Counted from the stretch's first letter, positions 1 through 11,076 are shown. The stretch is DNA of 64,000 bases from Dryococelus australis (GCA_029891345.1 CM056994.1:136034457-136098456); one strand, 5' to 3'. The notes: generated by a model not told the origin, from the letters alone. Program-made: numbers and translations.

Positions 1-585
1 TAGCATGACTGGTGCTAAGACGAGCTATGTGAACACCTGACGTTTATGCCGGGTACTCAGTGTTATATTCCTGCTGGCTGGAGGGTTCCTTTGTGCCTTG
101 AGCACTTCCGTAATTTTTGGCTGGGCGCCACTGTTGTTGCCATCTCTTGACGGGGTGGCGGTGGGGAGGTTCGGTGTGGGTCCAGGCCGTAGCCACCGCT
201 TGCTTAGGGGCAAAATTCTAGTATGCTGATGGTAGTTTCTTAGTGGGTTTATGAGCAGCAGCGGCGACGAGGTGACTTCCTATCATTACGTGGATGCTGG
301 CCTTGTAGGCAGCCAGTCGGAGTTAGACTCCCTCAGGGGCACGTGACAGGCACGTGATGATGCAGAGTCGACAATAATAATATGTAGCAAGCATCACGTG
401 TCAAAATGTACTATCATTTTTCATGCATGCATGTCTATACACATATGCAAGACATAAAAAAAAGCTTAAATTTTTAATGTCAATGTATAATTTATTTATT
501 TTCACGTATCAGTCATCTGGGTAGCATGGTAATGGAAGCAGGAGATATCTTCAAAATACTGTACAAAGCAACAGGCATCACGTAC
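1..585. other. No gene recognised; possible old repeat
   Basis: No exon with credible splice sites was found. Read on the minus strand, the GC-richer part at about 25-215 contains TGGCGCCCAGCC, which resembles a retroelement primer-binding site, but no LTR or Gag is recognisable around it. From 400 on the sequence is AT-rich. The donor site of the Ig exon at 586 lies at the right edge. Confidence 0.4.
340..400. promoter_or_regulatory. Cluster of three CACGTG E-boxes
   Basis: CACGTG occurs at 340-345, 351-356 and 395-400. This is the canonical palindromic site of bHLH factors of the Myc/Max, USF and Clock/Cycle type. Three in 61 bases is more than expected by chance in AT-rich DNA. No promoter or start site was identified nearby, so a regulatory role is only a guess. 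Confidence 0.3.
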
Positions 586-888
586 CTGTAACCTGGATGG
601 GAATATGGTATGCCAAGTCACCCTCCTGCCTCCCTGTGATCCCCATGTTGCACACCCAGTCCCCACTGTGGTTGAAGGTGACTTTGCTGAGAGTGTAGCT
701 GCACAAACCGCTCCCCAAGTCCTGGTGGTCAAGGGCTGGAACTGCATGGGTGCCATTGGGCATTAGGAACCAGCAGTAGTCGAGCTTCCTGCTTGCCTGG
801 CAGTACAGAACTTGGTTCACTGTGCCAAGGGCTAGAACCATCATCTTGCTGCCAGAAACCCCCACTTCTTGCACTGACCTCTTTTTCC
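586..888 (-). CDS. Ig-like domain exon (phase 1-1) of a multi-Ig-domain gene
   Basis: Spliced coding exon of about 101 residues. Acceptor TTCATTGCAG precedes it and donor ACAG|GTACGT follows; both boundaries are phase 1 and the length (303) is divisible by three, the classic symmetrical Ig-domain exon. The protein has an early cysteine (LYCQAS), a C-W-F-L-x-P-N-G stretch, then GLCSYTLSKV and the terminal SGDWVCNMG, that is a G-x-W-x-C F-strand signature. Sequons NGT and NHS suggest an extracellular protein. Its cysteine layout matches the exon at 10264-10602, so the two are probably paralogous domains of one protein. The next exon downstream would lie left of this window. Seen: splice sites, phases, motifs. 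Known: such phasing is typical of shuffled Ig exons. Inferred: secreted or membrane adhesion or recognition protein; no specific orthologue recognised. Confidence 0.75.
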
Positions 889-1808
889 CTGCAATGAATG
901 AATCACAAAACAATTTCTATTTTACACCACCTACACTTCTAAACACCAATTGGGGGTGAGCTTAGATGCAGAAGTTTGATAAGCTGGTCTTTAGTAATGA
1001 ATTGATTGCAAACACATGTTTGCCCCTGTGGACAAGAATGCCAAGAGAATATCTGCTATAATAAATCAAACTACAAACCACGCTATCGACTACATCAGTT
1101 AATTACTTTTGTAAAAAAATTGTTTAATGAGTTTAATTTTAAGATATTAGTGCTAAACTCTCTATCCCTTGCTATCTCCCCCTAAATGCAGACATTTACA
1201 TGAGCAAACACAAATGCACATGCACACACATGATAAATGACGAATTCAAAAATTACAGAGGTGGCCAAATTATTAGACAAAAATAGATTTCAATCATGAA
1301 TGGTAGAATATATTTGTTCAAGAAACACATGAGATTACAATTATAATGGGAACATATAAGTGATATGTGGCAATAACCAGTGGACATTCTGTAATGGTTT
1401 AGGGGAATTTGCCAATCATAGGCTGGTATAACTGCTATAGTTGATTGCCTGAGTAGCAATTTTGTCTGACACATGCAATTAGTTTTTTATGTTTTTCATG
1501 GTGTTTAAGAAGTGTGTATCATGTAACTTACATTTTAGTTTCTTAGTAGAGTTGTAGGGCATTATATTAGTGTGTTCTAAACTATACTAATCACATGGAA
1601 TAGAAAATAGTGTACAAACTTCCCCTTTCAAATTGAAGGTTATGGATAGACATGTTGCTATGAAAAGTTGGCATTGCAAGGGCATTACTTGAAGAAGGGG
1701 GCTACAGCTACACACAACAGAAGATAGCAGTAAGGCTTAATATATCACACAAATCATGGCACAGAATTAAGAAAACTGTTGAAAATGATAAGATATTTAA
1801 TTTAAAGT
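889..1808. other. Intron sequence, no recognised feature
   Basis: AT-rich sequence between the Ig exon and the Gypsy LTR. Only short unsupported reading frames are present. It should be part of the long intron that joins the exons at 10264 and 888. Confidence 0.5.
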
Positions 1809-1960
1809 TGTTATGTATTAAAATGTTAGGGTATAGTTATGTACCTCAGTGGCAGAAGGTGTTGGTTGGCAACTGTGATGTGTGTGATTTTTACCACTAG
1901 TGCGGAACTGAACAGCAGACTGTTCGGGAGTCCGTTGATGGCGGACAAGCCAACAAAATG
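1809..1960 (+). repeat. 5' LTR remnant of the first Gypsy element
   Basis: Begins TGTTATGTATT and aligns with 4811 onward, with a 16-base insertion near its start. The alignment ends where reverse transcriptase sequence begins, which marks the internal deletion. Confidence 0.7.
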
Positions 1961-1963
1961 CTG

Positions 1964-2890
1964 ATTACAAGGTCACAGTTAACACAGTGTGCAAGACCTA
2001 ATGCTACCCCTTGCAGACCATCAATGAAGATCTGGCATCATTGGCTGGAGGGAAATTCTTCACAAAATTGAATTTGGCAGATGCTTATCTACAGGTTGGG
2101 GTAGATGAGGCAACAGCTGAGCTGTTAACCGTAAATATCATCAAGGGCCTTTTTAAGGTTACCGCCTGCAGTTTGGAGTGAGCAAAGGTCCAGCAGTCTT
2201 TCAAATGGAAACACTAATAGCATTGGTACATGGCGTGGCAGTACTGTTAGACTTTATATTAATAGCAAGTCCATATGAAGAGGAGCATTGGACACGAGTA
2301 ATAGAAGTGGTTGCTAGAATCGATAAGATAGGGTTGTGACTGAAGAAGTCCAAGTGTGTTTTTGCTTCAACGGTAGTGAACTATTTGGGATACCGAATAG
2401 ATGAGGAAGGCATTCACCCCACAGAAGATAAGGTGGATGCTATTAGCAGGTAACCAGTTCCTCAAAATAGGAAGGATCTGCAGGCATTTTTGGGGTTACT
2501 GAATTCCTATGAACGATTCTTGAAAGACAAAACTAGTGTGCTGGAGCCATTACATCATCTTCTTGACAAGCAAGCTGCATGGGAGTGGAAAACACAGCAT
2601 TCTAAAGCATTTGCCAGGACGAAGGAATTGTTGCAAGCTAAGTGTGTGCTTGTACATTATGACCTTTCAAGACAGCTTGTGTTAAGATGTGATGCATTGG
2701 AGTTTGGGGTTGGTGCAATTTTGGCACATATTATGGATAACTGTGAACAACAACCAGTGACTTTTGGGTCATGCACATTGCAGAAATGTGGACATAACTA
2801 TGCTCAGATCGATAAGGAAGCCTTGGCTGTAATTTTTGGTGTGACAAAAATCTCAGCACTACTTGGCAGACAGGTCTTTTACAGTGGTTA
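1964..2890 (+). pseudogene. Gypsy reverse transcriptase and RNase H fragment, broken
   Basis: Several frames read through Ty3/Gypsy RT blocks: a KLNLADAYLQV motif near 2070, a SKGPAVFQME block near 2180, the region where the Y-x-D-D catalytic box should be (reads LLDFILIA near 2250, so the catalytic aspartate pair is lost), LGYRIDEEGIHP near 2385 and the AFLGLLNSYERFL thumb motif near 2490. RNase H follows with VLRCDALEFGVGAIL and EALAVIF. In-frame stops (for example near 2338 and 2450) and frame changes show it is dead. It would have copied element RNA into DNA in cytoplasmic particles. The open piece 2490-2993 covers only thumb plus RNase H. Confidence 0.85.
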
Positions 2891-3159
2891 CAGACCACAA
2901 ACCGCTCCTGCGACTGTTGGACCCAAGGCACCCAACACCAGACATTTTGTCACCACGAATGCTACGTTGGAGTCTGATGTTAGGCATGTATAACAACAAG
3001 ATCATCTACAAGTCAGGAGTTTGGATGTGGATGTCGTGAACAGGTTTCCTCATCCAACACCCACCTTTATAGTTACACAGGTGGCAGAAGTTCTCATGTT
3101 AGAAGAGATGCCTGAAACAACCTTGGATGTCTAAGAATTGACTCGGTACACCATGGAAG

Positions 3160-4258
3160 ACCTGGTCCTAAAGCAGGTCAAGTAGTATGTGCAACATGGG
3201 TGGCCACCCAAATTACTTAATGAGAATGTTCGGCCATATTGGAACAGATGATCGGAAATATCTATCTACGGCAATTGTTTGCTGTGGGGCGTTCTGGTGG
3301 TAATTCCGCATCAGTTGCGAGAAGACCTGCTCCAAATGCTACATGCATCACATGATGGAATGGTGCGCTCCAAGGTCATAGCATGAAGCTATATATGGTG
3401 ACCAAGAATGGATGAAGAGATTGAGGAGATCATCAGCCACTGTCTGAATTGTCAGTCAGAATGTAGAGCTATGGCAAAAACATGTGTGTCATGGAGTGCA
3501 CTGAGGAGACCATGGTCCCACCTTCATGTAGATTTTGCTGGCCCTTTCCAAGGGAAAACCTTCCTGATTGTCACTGATGCATTCTCCAACTGACCAGAGG
3601 TGAAGTTGGTACCATCAAAGTCATCAGCTGCTGTCGTACAAGAGCTCAGGAATCTTTTCAGCACCCATGGTATCCCTGATATGACTGTGTCCGATAATGG
3701 GACTGGCTTTTCATCTTGTGAGATGAAGACATTCTTAGAGAGAAATGGCATCATTTACAGATACACACCTCCGTACCATCCCACTAGCAGTGGCCAAGCA
3801 GAATGGACCGTTCAAACAGTCAAGGACAAATAGCTGAAGTTGAAGGCAGGGGATTGGAGTACAAGACTACAAAGAATGCTGTTTCTATTGCACACAACTT
3901 CAAACATAATCACACAGAAAATGCCTGCAGAACTGTTAATGGCAGGGAGTTTCAAACTATTTTTGATAGACTGCATACCCATTCATCTTCCAGTGCAGCA
4001 GAAGAAGTAGCTAAAGAGGTTAGGGGTTGTAACATGAGAGAGTTGAAGGAAAATGACTCAGTGTTAATTCACAACTATATGGCAGCACCAAAGTTGATTC
4101 CTGGAGTAGTTTTCACCAGGGAGGGTCCGGTAACTTACCAGGTGCAAACACAAGGTGGTCATATGACACTGCGACACATAGAACAGATGCTGCAGCGCTC
4201 TCTTCAGAAAAGGCTACTAGACCATACCCAACGTGTGGGTTCATCTTCCAGACCATGA
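3160..4258 (+). pseudogene. Gypsy integrase fragment, broken
   Basis: A zinc-binding remnant (HCLNCQSEC near 3440) precedes the catalytic core: HVDFAGPF near 3530 carries the first aspartate, VSDNGTGFSS near 3690 the second, and the HPTSSGQAEW block near 3780 is where the glutamate normally lies; here the usual A-E-R reads A-E-W. A stop near 3592 and frameshifts near 3800 separate the pieces. The downstream frame (3803-4258) looks like the C-terminal integrase tail with a GPVTYQVQT motif. Integrase would insert the element cDNA into the genome. Not functional as it stands. Confidence 0.85.
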
Positions 4259-4798
4259 GACAGCAGGTCAGGCCCAGTGGATAGTGGAAAAAAGGGTTTG
4301 AAGTGTCGAGAAGATTCAGCTTCATAATTCAGCAAAGCTGATAAAGTTCTAGGATGCATGCACGACCCCTTCAGCAAGATACCCAGTCTCCAGTGCCAAG
4401 GGTACATGACCAGTCTTGAGAGCCCCAAGATGGACTGGGTTCACCAACACAGCAGCAGCATAGGGAAGATGGATGAACCGAGAGGACCGGGAGCAACCTC
4501 ACTCGTCAGGGGACTTGGAGGTGCCAATTTTGGAGTTTCCTTTGGAGATCGAAATGAGCAGGTGGCCCGTGTTCTTCCTGGGAGGCAGAAAGCAAAGGAA
4601 CTACAGGGATGCCTTGAGTTCTCATTACAGAGTGTTTCAACAAGGCTCCGTGAACAGGACCAGGGGCTGGGGACTCCAATAAGCAGCAGGAAGCAGTCTG
4701 TCTTAACATAGAAGCCAAAGAAACTGAGTGACTATGTCGTTTAGTGTACTTAATACAGACCTTGTAGTGTTTATTAGTATAAGATAATCATCATTCTT

Positions 4799-4960
4799 GG
4801 AGGGAAGGAGTGTTATGTATTGATATGTTAGTACCTCAGTGACAGAAGGTGTAGGTTGGCAACTATGATGTGTGTGTTGTTTACCATAAGTGTGGAACAG
4901 AACAGCTGACTGTTCGAGCATGTGTTGATGGCAGACAAGCCGACAAAATAGGAAACTTAA
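4799..4960 (+). repeat. Polypurine tract and 3' LTR remnant
   Basis: GGAGGGAAGGAG at 4799-4810 is a plausible plus-strand priming tract. The LTR starts TGTTATGTATTG at 4811 and matches the 5' copy for about 150 bases. Its right end is not defined here. Confidence 0.75.
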
Positions 4961-5396
4961 TCGGGACACATCTGCGCAAGATGAGTAACCAAGTACATAA
5001 AAAAAGTGGAAATGAAAATATGGTTGATAGAACAAGATGGGTCCTACAGGTGTAAAAAAAAGGATGAGAATAGTATGTAAACAATGTACAGCTACTAGCT
5101 ACTAGCACTGACCCGAGTAATGCTTTGAAGGCTAGTGATTAAGTCATATCTGCAAGAATTGTGAGGAGAACACTATACAAAAAGGAAAAAGGGACTGAAG
5201 GCAAGATGACCCCGGACGAAAGCAAAGATCACTCCAGCTATGGTAAATAAAAATATTGGAATGGGCTACAGGACTGCAAGACTCGTCGTCTGATAACTGG
5301 AAGAAGGTACAGTACTTCCAGTGTTAAACCATCATCACTAAAATTTATTACTAAATAAGTAGATAGAGTGATAAACACCATTCAGCCTATGAAATA
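4961..5396. other. Unassigned sequence, possibly the rest of the 3' LTR
   Basis: No gene or named repeat was recognised. A short tandem GCTACTAGCTACTAGC is present near 5092. Part of this stretch may be the remainder of the Gypsy 3' LTR, which the truncated 5' copy cannot confirm. Confidence 0.35.
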
Positions 5397-5470
5397 CAGT
5401 CAACTCTCGTTTATAGGAACCCTGGAATTGCAACCCTCTTGAAATAACAACCTTTTTCCTGGGAACCATG
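5397..5470 (+). repeat. Tigger/pogo-type terminal sequence
   Basis: TA followed by CAGTCAACTCTCG at 5395-5409 resembles termini of Tigger/pogo elements, which insert at TA. A related terminus, CAGTTGACTCTTG, occurs at 6296 in the same orientation. No matching inverted end was found, so this is a fragment. Confidence 0.5.
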
Positions 5471-5629
5471 AAAGGTCTTATAAATTGAGAATTTAGTGTA
5501 CTGCAATGAGTGAAGAGATTTTGGCATATCTTAATAGCGAGGTCTTGAGAACTAATGTACTGTAATGAATTGTATTTATTGTAAACTTAAAAAAATTCTT
5601 TAACAAATCTATGTTCAAAGTCACTGGAG

Positions 5630-6020
5630 AAAAAACCATCAGTATGTCCAGAAGAGACCAGAAATAAGAGTTTGATCATCATTGTGTTCAACAAACAGTG
5701 AAGCATCCTACGAAAGTTATGGTCTGGACTGGAGTGTCATATCTGTGTATTGTGCCAGAAGAATGTACAATGCAGAAGGTAGTGCCATGAACAAGGAGCA
5801 ATAGTTAAAAATCCCTAAGAAGCATCTGTTACCTCAGATAAGGGTCTGGTTTGGGGAAAATCCATGTATCTTCATGCACAATAGTCCACTATGCCATAGA
5901 GCCAAGAAAGTTACAAAATTCTTGAGTGATATAGAGCTTTTGTGCTTCTATGGCCAAGAAATAGCCAACGTGAACCCCACTACAGAGAATTTGTGGGAAA
6001 CTGTTATAAAGAAAATTAAA
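5630..6020 (+). pseudogene. Tc1/mariner transposase C-terminal fragment
   Basis: Broken frames read a Tc1-type catalytic region: a KVMVWTGVS-like segment near 5718, then near 5880 a stretch corresponding to the D-N-x-P-C-H box but reading HNSPLCH-like in the available frames, then RAKKVTKFLSDIELL near 5900 and a VNPTTENLWETV-like segment near 5970, where the D-x-N-P-I-E-N-x-W motif of the family sits. Stops and frameshifts are frequent. The enzyme would cut and paste a Tc1 element at TA sites. Only the C-terminal half is visible and no flanking inverted repeats were identified. Confidence 0.65.
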
Positions 6021-6184
6021 AATCTCCATAATAGCTAAAACTGGACTCACTGAAACTCTGATATAAATTTGGCACCATAATGACGACATTAAAAAAAACT
6101 GACAAATACGGATTGAAAGCATGCCCAATAGAGTAAAACTGATTATTTCTAAGAAAGGAATATATACAATGTATAGAGGTAACA

Positions 6185-6250
6185 CCTCGTACCCACTTAA
6201 CATGAATAATGTGTTCCATGAAAACCTCATGCTATGCGAATCCGTGTTAA
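6185..6250. repeat. Short imperfect inverted repeat
   Basis: CACTTAACATG at about 6194 pairs with CGTGTTAAGTG at about 6243, enclosing about 35 bases. This may be the end of a non-autonomous DNA element; no transposase is linked to it. Confidence 0.35.
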
Positions 6251-6295
6251 GTGAGTGCAGTCATTCCCATAAGAACAATGCTATTTAACAGAAGA

Positions 6296-6420
6296 CAGTT
6301 GACTCTTGTTGTACCGAAAACCCATGTACCAATAAACCGTATCCACAGTTAATTTTCAGTGATCCCAGCTAACTCCTACATAACTAACGATAAAGTTAAC
6401 TGCTTGTATAGTTTATCGAA
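6296..6420 (+). repeat. Tigger-type terminal sequence
   Basis: CAGTTGACTCTTG at 6296 matches, in reverse complement, the right end of the Tigger relative at 28944. It may be the 3' terminus of the minus-strand Tigger element whose transposase lies at 8123-9692, but the opposite terminus was not found. Confidence 0.5.
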
Positions 6421-6656
6421 TGTTGCGTCGATCAAAGTATATTTCGGGTCCCTCACCTAAGATTTCAGCAATGATTGTTTTTAAGCTGGTTGTTTATGCA
6501 AACGTCTAGTAACTGGATGTAAAATACATCACGCGTGCTGCCGTTTATCACTACTCTGTGGTGCATTGTCTTGTCTTCCCAACATGTTTGCAGTGTGGTG
6601 CGATGTGCGAGTCTAACTTGCTACTTCCCCTTACACACCTGACTAGAGGGGAAGTG

Positions 6657-6688
6657 GTTACCTAGCAACCCGCATGGTGACCTAGCAT
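6657..6688. promoter_or_regulatory. X-box palindrome plus a degenerate second copy
   Basis: GTTACCTAGCAAC (6657-6669) fits the RFX-factor X-box (R-Y-Y-N-Y-Y, two spacer bases, R-R-N-R-A-C). A weaker copy, GTGACCTAGCATC, follows at 6676-6688. A matching X-box occurs in the Tigger relative at 28461. Function is inferred only. Confidence 0.4.
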
Positions 6689-7019
6689 CCTTTCTCACTC
6701 TCGCCCCTCTTTCTGTCTCTCTCAGCCATGCACCTTCCTTCCTCCCCTTACTACATGCCTTTGAGAGAGGAAGCTGTTGTCCAGCAAAAGAAAAAGCATG
6801 ACCTCTCTCTTTCTCGGCCACTCACGCTTGCCTTCACATGCCAGCTGCAGAGCAAATAAAGTGTGCCTGGCGAACAAAGAAATTTGATCAATATTATCCG
6901 TCGCTCAAAATAATTGCACCTATCATCACTTGTAATTCAAAGCAATTAGTTTTGCCTGATAATGTTACGCAATACATTTTAATGAGGAATTATTATTTGG
7001 AAAGATGTTTTCTTTTGTG

Positions 7020-7920
7020 ATTAAAGGTAGATTTTTCCCGTGGTGTTTCATTATATCTGGTGTAAAATCAACATGAATTTTTAAAAAGTAATATTAATTT
7101 AACTCGAGGGGCAGCATCTTTGCGAGTAAAATTATATGCCCAGAAGCATATACTTGACCTCACCTTGTCACCAAATATTGTTTGAACATCAAGTGACTTG
7201 TATTACCAAGCGTAAAGTTCATTTTCAGTAACTTCTTGCGGGGAAATCTGAGGATTTACATTAATTTATTTCAATAGTCATGCATATTTTGAATAAACTG
7301 TTAAAATGTAAGGGCCTATTCGACACCTTTTGTCATCTAATAATGGGTAAGCACTGAGCCCGAAAGCAGTGTAACTCGCAGCAGAGAAAATCAGAGGACG
7401 TGGTTTTGAATGATTAATTATTAAAGTCCATGAAGAAATAAATTTTAATAACCTTATTTATTAATTTTCTGTCTCAAATTTACTTACAAGTTTTTTAGCA
7501 GTGAAATATAACTAATTACTTTAAAAGACACACATTTGCCTCATGTGCAAGGTGTCGGCAACATGTAGCAGCATGGAGGGGTAATCCTCCCGCCACTTTC
7601 CCTTCTCCGCCTGCTGCCATGAATACACTGCCAGATTGATAAATTCTCAGCACGCTCTCAGCTGATTGAGTACATGTGGGACATTCAAAATTTGACTTGC
7701 ATTCTGTGTCATATTATTTTCAGAGGGTTTGAAAGTTTTATGTCAGTTTGCATTTGGTGTCGGATTACAATCAATTTTAAACTGTACTTTGAGATGTTAT
7801 ATTCTTTATCTAAACGAGTTTAGGTGAAATGTTTTTTTAAAGTATAATTTACAGTAAAACTAGTACAATAATACTTTTTTCTAAAATACCCATTTCTATT
7901 ATGTTTATTAGGTAAACTTT
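7020..7920. other. AT-rich spacer, probably inside Tigger debris
   Basis: No coding sequence or named repeat was recognised. It lies between the Tigger-type terminus at 6296 and the Tigger transposase remnant, so it may be the element's 3' region or a later insertion. Confidence 0.35.
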
Positions 7921-8122
7921 ATTCACACATAATGTACAGTCAGAAGTTGTATTTTATTGATGCACATGTCATCTACTGAAATCCCACATGTATGGAAATT
8001 TTTTGACAGTCCCCTGAAAAACACTTTTTGTAAATGTGAACAGTATAGATGGGTAGTAGATCTGTCACACAAATGAGAGAATTTTACAGTAGAGTAGTGA
8101 TCATAAAATTTTTTAAAATTAT

Positions 8123-9692
8123 TTATGAGCAAAATACACGTAAGGCACAACTATTTGTGTTGGCAAACACGTTACTTATGTTCCGCTTCCTCATGTTGGA
8201 TAATGTCTGCACAAAAATGAAATGAACTGTCAGAACTCGGTTGGTTTTGGGGGACGTATCGCCATCAGTTTCCTTCTCTGCATGTCTCATCACATTTTGT
8301 GGAATAAGTTCTTGTGTAGCCAGTTCTACATCATGTGAGGTGATTAGTTTGTTCATATATGTTGGGTCAATTTCTTCAAATCCATGTTTCCTTCCTATGT
8401 CTACCACTTCCTCCACTATTTCTTCCAGTTGTTTTTCTACCAGCTGAAACCCATGAAATTCTTCTCCGAAGAAAGAACATTACTTCTTCCAAACACAGCT
8501 ACGACAAGACTGTGTAATCTCAGACCAGCTTGCAGATGTTGTCAATTTCATTTTTTATTGAATATGACTTCCAGAATTGTTTCACAGATGTTTTCCTTCT
8601 CGGTCTGTTGCTTTTATTGCCTGCAGGAAAGTGAGCTATAAATAATAGGCTTTGATTGTTGCAATGATGCCCTGGTTCATGGGCTGCAGCAAAGAGGTTG
8701 TGTTTTTTGGCAAAAACACAACTTAAAAACTTTCGTGCAGGTCTGATACGTGAGTTGGGTGGCCAGGAGCATTGTCTAGAATGAGCTATGCCTTATTGTC
8801 AAGATTTTTGGCAGTGTTGTACTGCGTTACTTCTGGTACAAAGTGTTCTGTAAACCAGTCAGTGAAGAGTGTCTGTGTGATCCATGCCTTATGATTTGCC
8901 TTCCGTATTACTGGGAAATGTTGTTTTGAGCAGCCCTTAAGAACCCCTGGACAGAATGGTAAACAAGTAAGGGTTTTAATTTATCATCTCGTGCTGCATT
9001 AGCACCAAGTAATAGTGTCAGCCTATCCTTGGAAGCCTTAAGTCCGGGAACAGCTTTTTCTTCTCTTAAAATATAAGTCCTGTTAAGCATTTTCTTTAAA
9101 TAAAAACCAGTCTCGTCTCATCAGCATTATACACCTACTGAGGGCTGAAACTTCCATCAACGATGATATCCTTCAGAATGCCAGGATATGATGCAGCTGC
9201 ATCAGAATAAGTGCTAGCTGCTTCCCGCTATTTTCTAACGCAGTGCATATTATATCAGTCTGTGAACCATAAAAACCATCCCTTGCTGGCTGTGAAAACT
9301 TCGCTACTGCCAGGATATTGCGGTTAAAGCAGTGAAAATTTCCGCTGCTTTTCCTTGTATCACTCCGGAATTAACACCATATTTGTAACTGCCATGATTT
9401 TTTTCATACACCCAATCAATAAGCAGTCTTTCAGTGTGAATCATAATAGGGGTTCGATTTATTACCCTCACATCTGTCAAAGTTAATGTGTCAGATGCCA
9501 ACAGTTTCTCTAGTTCAGTTCTATTTCTGAGAATGGTTTGCACTGTGGATTTACTTAGCCCTAGGGCATGACCGATTGCACTGATATCTTCATGGTTTTA
9601 CGAGCGCCAAATAACTTTTAATTTAGTTTCTAAAAAATAGTTTTCCTTTCTGCTACAACTTTGTCAGTTGGCTCTTGTTTTGCCCGTTTCAT
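8123..9692 (-). pseudogene. Tigger/jerky-type (CENP-B-like) transposase, degenerate
   Basis: Start codon at 9692. The N-terminal helix-turn-helix region is broken by early stops but reaches a CENP-B/jerky-type second DNA-binding domain with KSTVQTILRNRTELEKL-like sequence near 9520 and a LLIDWVYEKN motif near 9420. The DDE nuclease follows, with [15 protein letters not shown] near 9030 and [10 protein letters not shown] near 8970, hallmarks of Tigger transposases. The final part near 8416-8200 is an acidic C-terminal tail. Many stops and frameshifts separate these parts. It would bind the element ends and move it at TA sites. It is the only coding element on the same strand as the Ig gene exons. 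Confidence 0.85.
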
Positions 9693-10263
9693 ATTTACCA
9701 TGAAAAATTACAGCACACTGTAACAAAAACATGTAGTAAATTACGTAATGCTTTATCTCACTAGTATGAAACAGAAAACACTAACAGAAAATCTTTTAAC
9801 TAACTGACGTTGATAACTACAGGATTCTGTCACTTTGTGCCATGTGTGCGCAGCGCAGAATAATGGTTGGGAAAGATAATACGGCAGCGAGGTCAACACT
9901 TCATGAGTGGTGATACATGCGCGCGGCATGACTAAACAGCTGCCCGAGCGGCAGTTACATTTGTTTGACGTTACGGCAACCTGCTTGCGGTATGCGAGTC
10001 CTTATACATGCTACCTGAAAAGTGTGCCACAAATATTTTTCTCACATTTTCTGGATTTGCGCTATTTGAATTTGCACTATGCGAGTCCAAGGTGTAACTA
10101 CATGAAATCAATTTGAACTATTAAGGTAGTTAATGAAATTAAATATGTGATTTAGTGGGCTTAAGTCTAATAATTTAACCTCCTCTGAAAAATAATAATG
10201 AATTACAGTTCAATATATAAGTATAATTTGAAATATATAATGTTACAGTACTTGTATTCACAC
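9693..10263. other. Tigger 5' flank and intron sequence
   Basis: Upstream of the transposase start, then AT-rich intron reaching the donor of the Ig exon. A related phrase (TATGCGAGTCC) occurs twice, near 9991 and 10079, as a short direct repeat. No complete inverted terminus was identified. Confidence 0.35.
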
Positions 10264-10602
10264 CAACTTCTAACTCGCCCATTCTCAACTTGTTTTTCCA
10301 GTACAAGTAGCACTTCCACGTTCCATGGTCGACTTTTGTAGGAAAATATATTGTCAGGCCACAATCTTTGTAATAGTAAGTGTTCAGTCCATTTCCAAAA
10401 TAACTATACAATTTGTTCCCTAAACCCTCGCTCACTTGAAGACCTTTACCATCAGGACGAACAAAGCGGCAGAAAGAAACTTTGTTGTCCTCATCATCTG
10501 TTATTTTATTGGTGCTCCAAAGGCGACAAAGCAAATTAAGGCTGCCGGAAGAAGTAATATTCACAGATGTTTCAATTGGTTTATATTCTGAACTGACTTC
10601 AC
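10264..10602 (-). CDS. Ig-like domain exon (phase 1-1), four-cysteine type
   Basis: Acceptor CATGTTCCAG precedes the exon and donor GTTG|GTGTGA follows. Length 339 with phase 1 at both ends. It encodes about 113 residues: a strand with NIT sequon and GSLNLLCRL (first cysteine), then VSFCRFVRPDGKGL (second), KDCGLTIYF (third) and DHGTWKCYLYW (fourth, with the D-x-G-x-W-x-C F-strand signature). The spacing mirrors the exon at 586-888, including the C-x-F-x-x-P-x-G turn and the G-L-C or C-G-L strand, so both are the same Ig-like subtype. It follows the half-domain exon at 10802 after a 199-base intron. Probable role: extracellular recognition or adhesion module. The donor is weaker than consensus. 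No named orthologue recognised. Confidence 0.85.
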
Positions 10603-10801
10603 CTGGAACATGAGTAAAAAGCACCTTAATTAACAATGCCACTTTTAAGTACAGTAATAATTATTTACATAATACAAACAACTAAATGAATGCACTGTCT
10701 CGCTTCTACTAAACTATTAAACACATAAAAACAAAAACATATACCTATCAACGGAGGTGCACAAATTGGGATCAATTTTTCACTGAAATGCTTTTATTTA
10801 C

Positions 10802-10928
10802 CTGGATATACTGAAACTTTCAATGTTGAGTCTACTTCTTCCAATTTTCCCTTCAATCCTAATGTGAAGGAATAATTTCTTGCATCATTATCTGTAATTA
10901 TTGATCTTGGCAATGAGCACACACCATT
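10802..10928 (-). CDS. Second half of a split Ig-like domain (phase 0-1)
   Basis: Acceptor TTTGTTTCAG and donor CCAG|GTAAAT flank 127 bases, giving 42 codons plus one base. Phase 0 at entry matches the exit phase of the exon at 11077, and phase 1 at exit matches entry to 10602. It starts NGVCSLPRS and continues with a YSFTLGL strand and a DSTLKVSVYP strand, consistent with late beta-strands. The cysteine seven residues after the CRT cysteine of the upstream exon could pair with it or with another domain. The phase fit on both sides is the main evidence. Confidence 0.72.
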
Positions 10929-11076
10929 CTGAAACAAAAAGAAATGTATGAATTGCTGTATCAAAGCAGGGTTCTCTCCAGAAAATTTTACCACTTAGGT
11001 TACTTGAATAAATGGCTACATGAACAAAGAGTCATATTATGAAATCTATATGTGCAAGGTAACTGACTTCTTTTAC

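Larger units (their letters stand above)
1809..4960 (+). mobile_element. Internally deleted Ty3/Gypsy element with LTR remnants at both ends
   Basis: Two direct repeats starting TGTTATGTATT at 1809 and 4811 share about 150 bases (for example TGGCAGAAGGTG versus TGACAGAAGGTG, and the segment ending GACAAGCCAACAAAAT) and are the 5' and 3' LTR remnants. A purine tract GGAGGGAAGGAG (4799-4810) directly precedes the 3' copy. The 5' LTR stops at about 1960 and is joined straight to reverse transcriptase sequence, so gag, protease and the primer-binding site are gone. The 3' LTR may continue beyond 4960 but has no partner to define its end. Plus orientation, inside the presumed intron of the minus-strand Ig gene. 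Confidence 0.85.
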
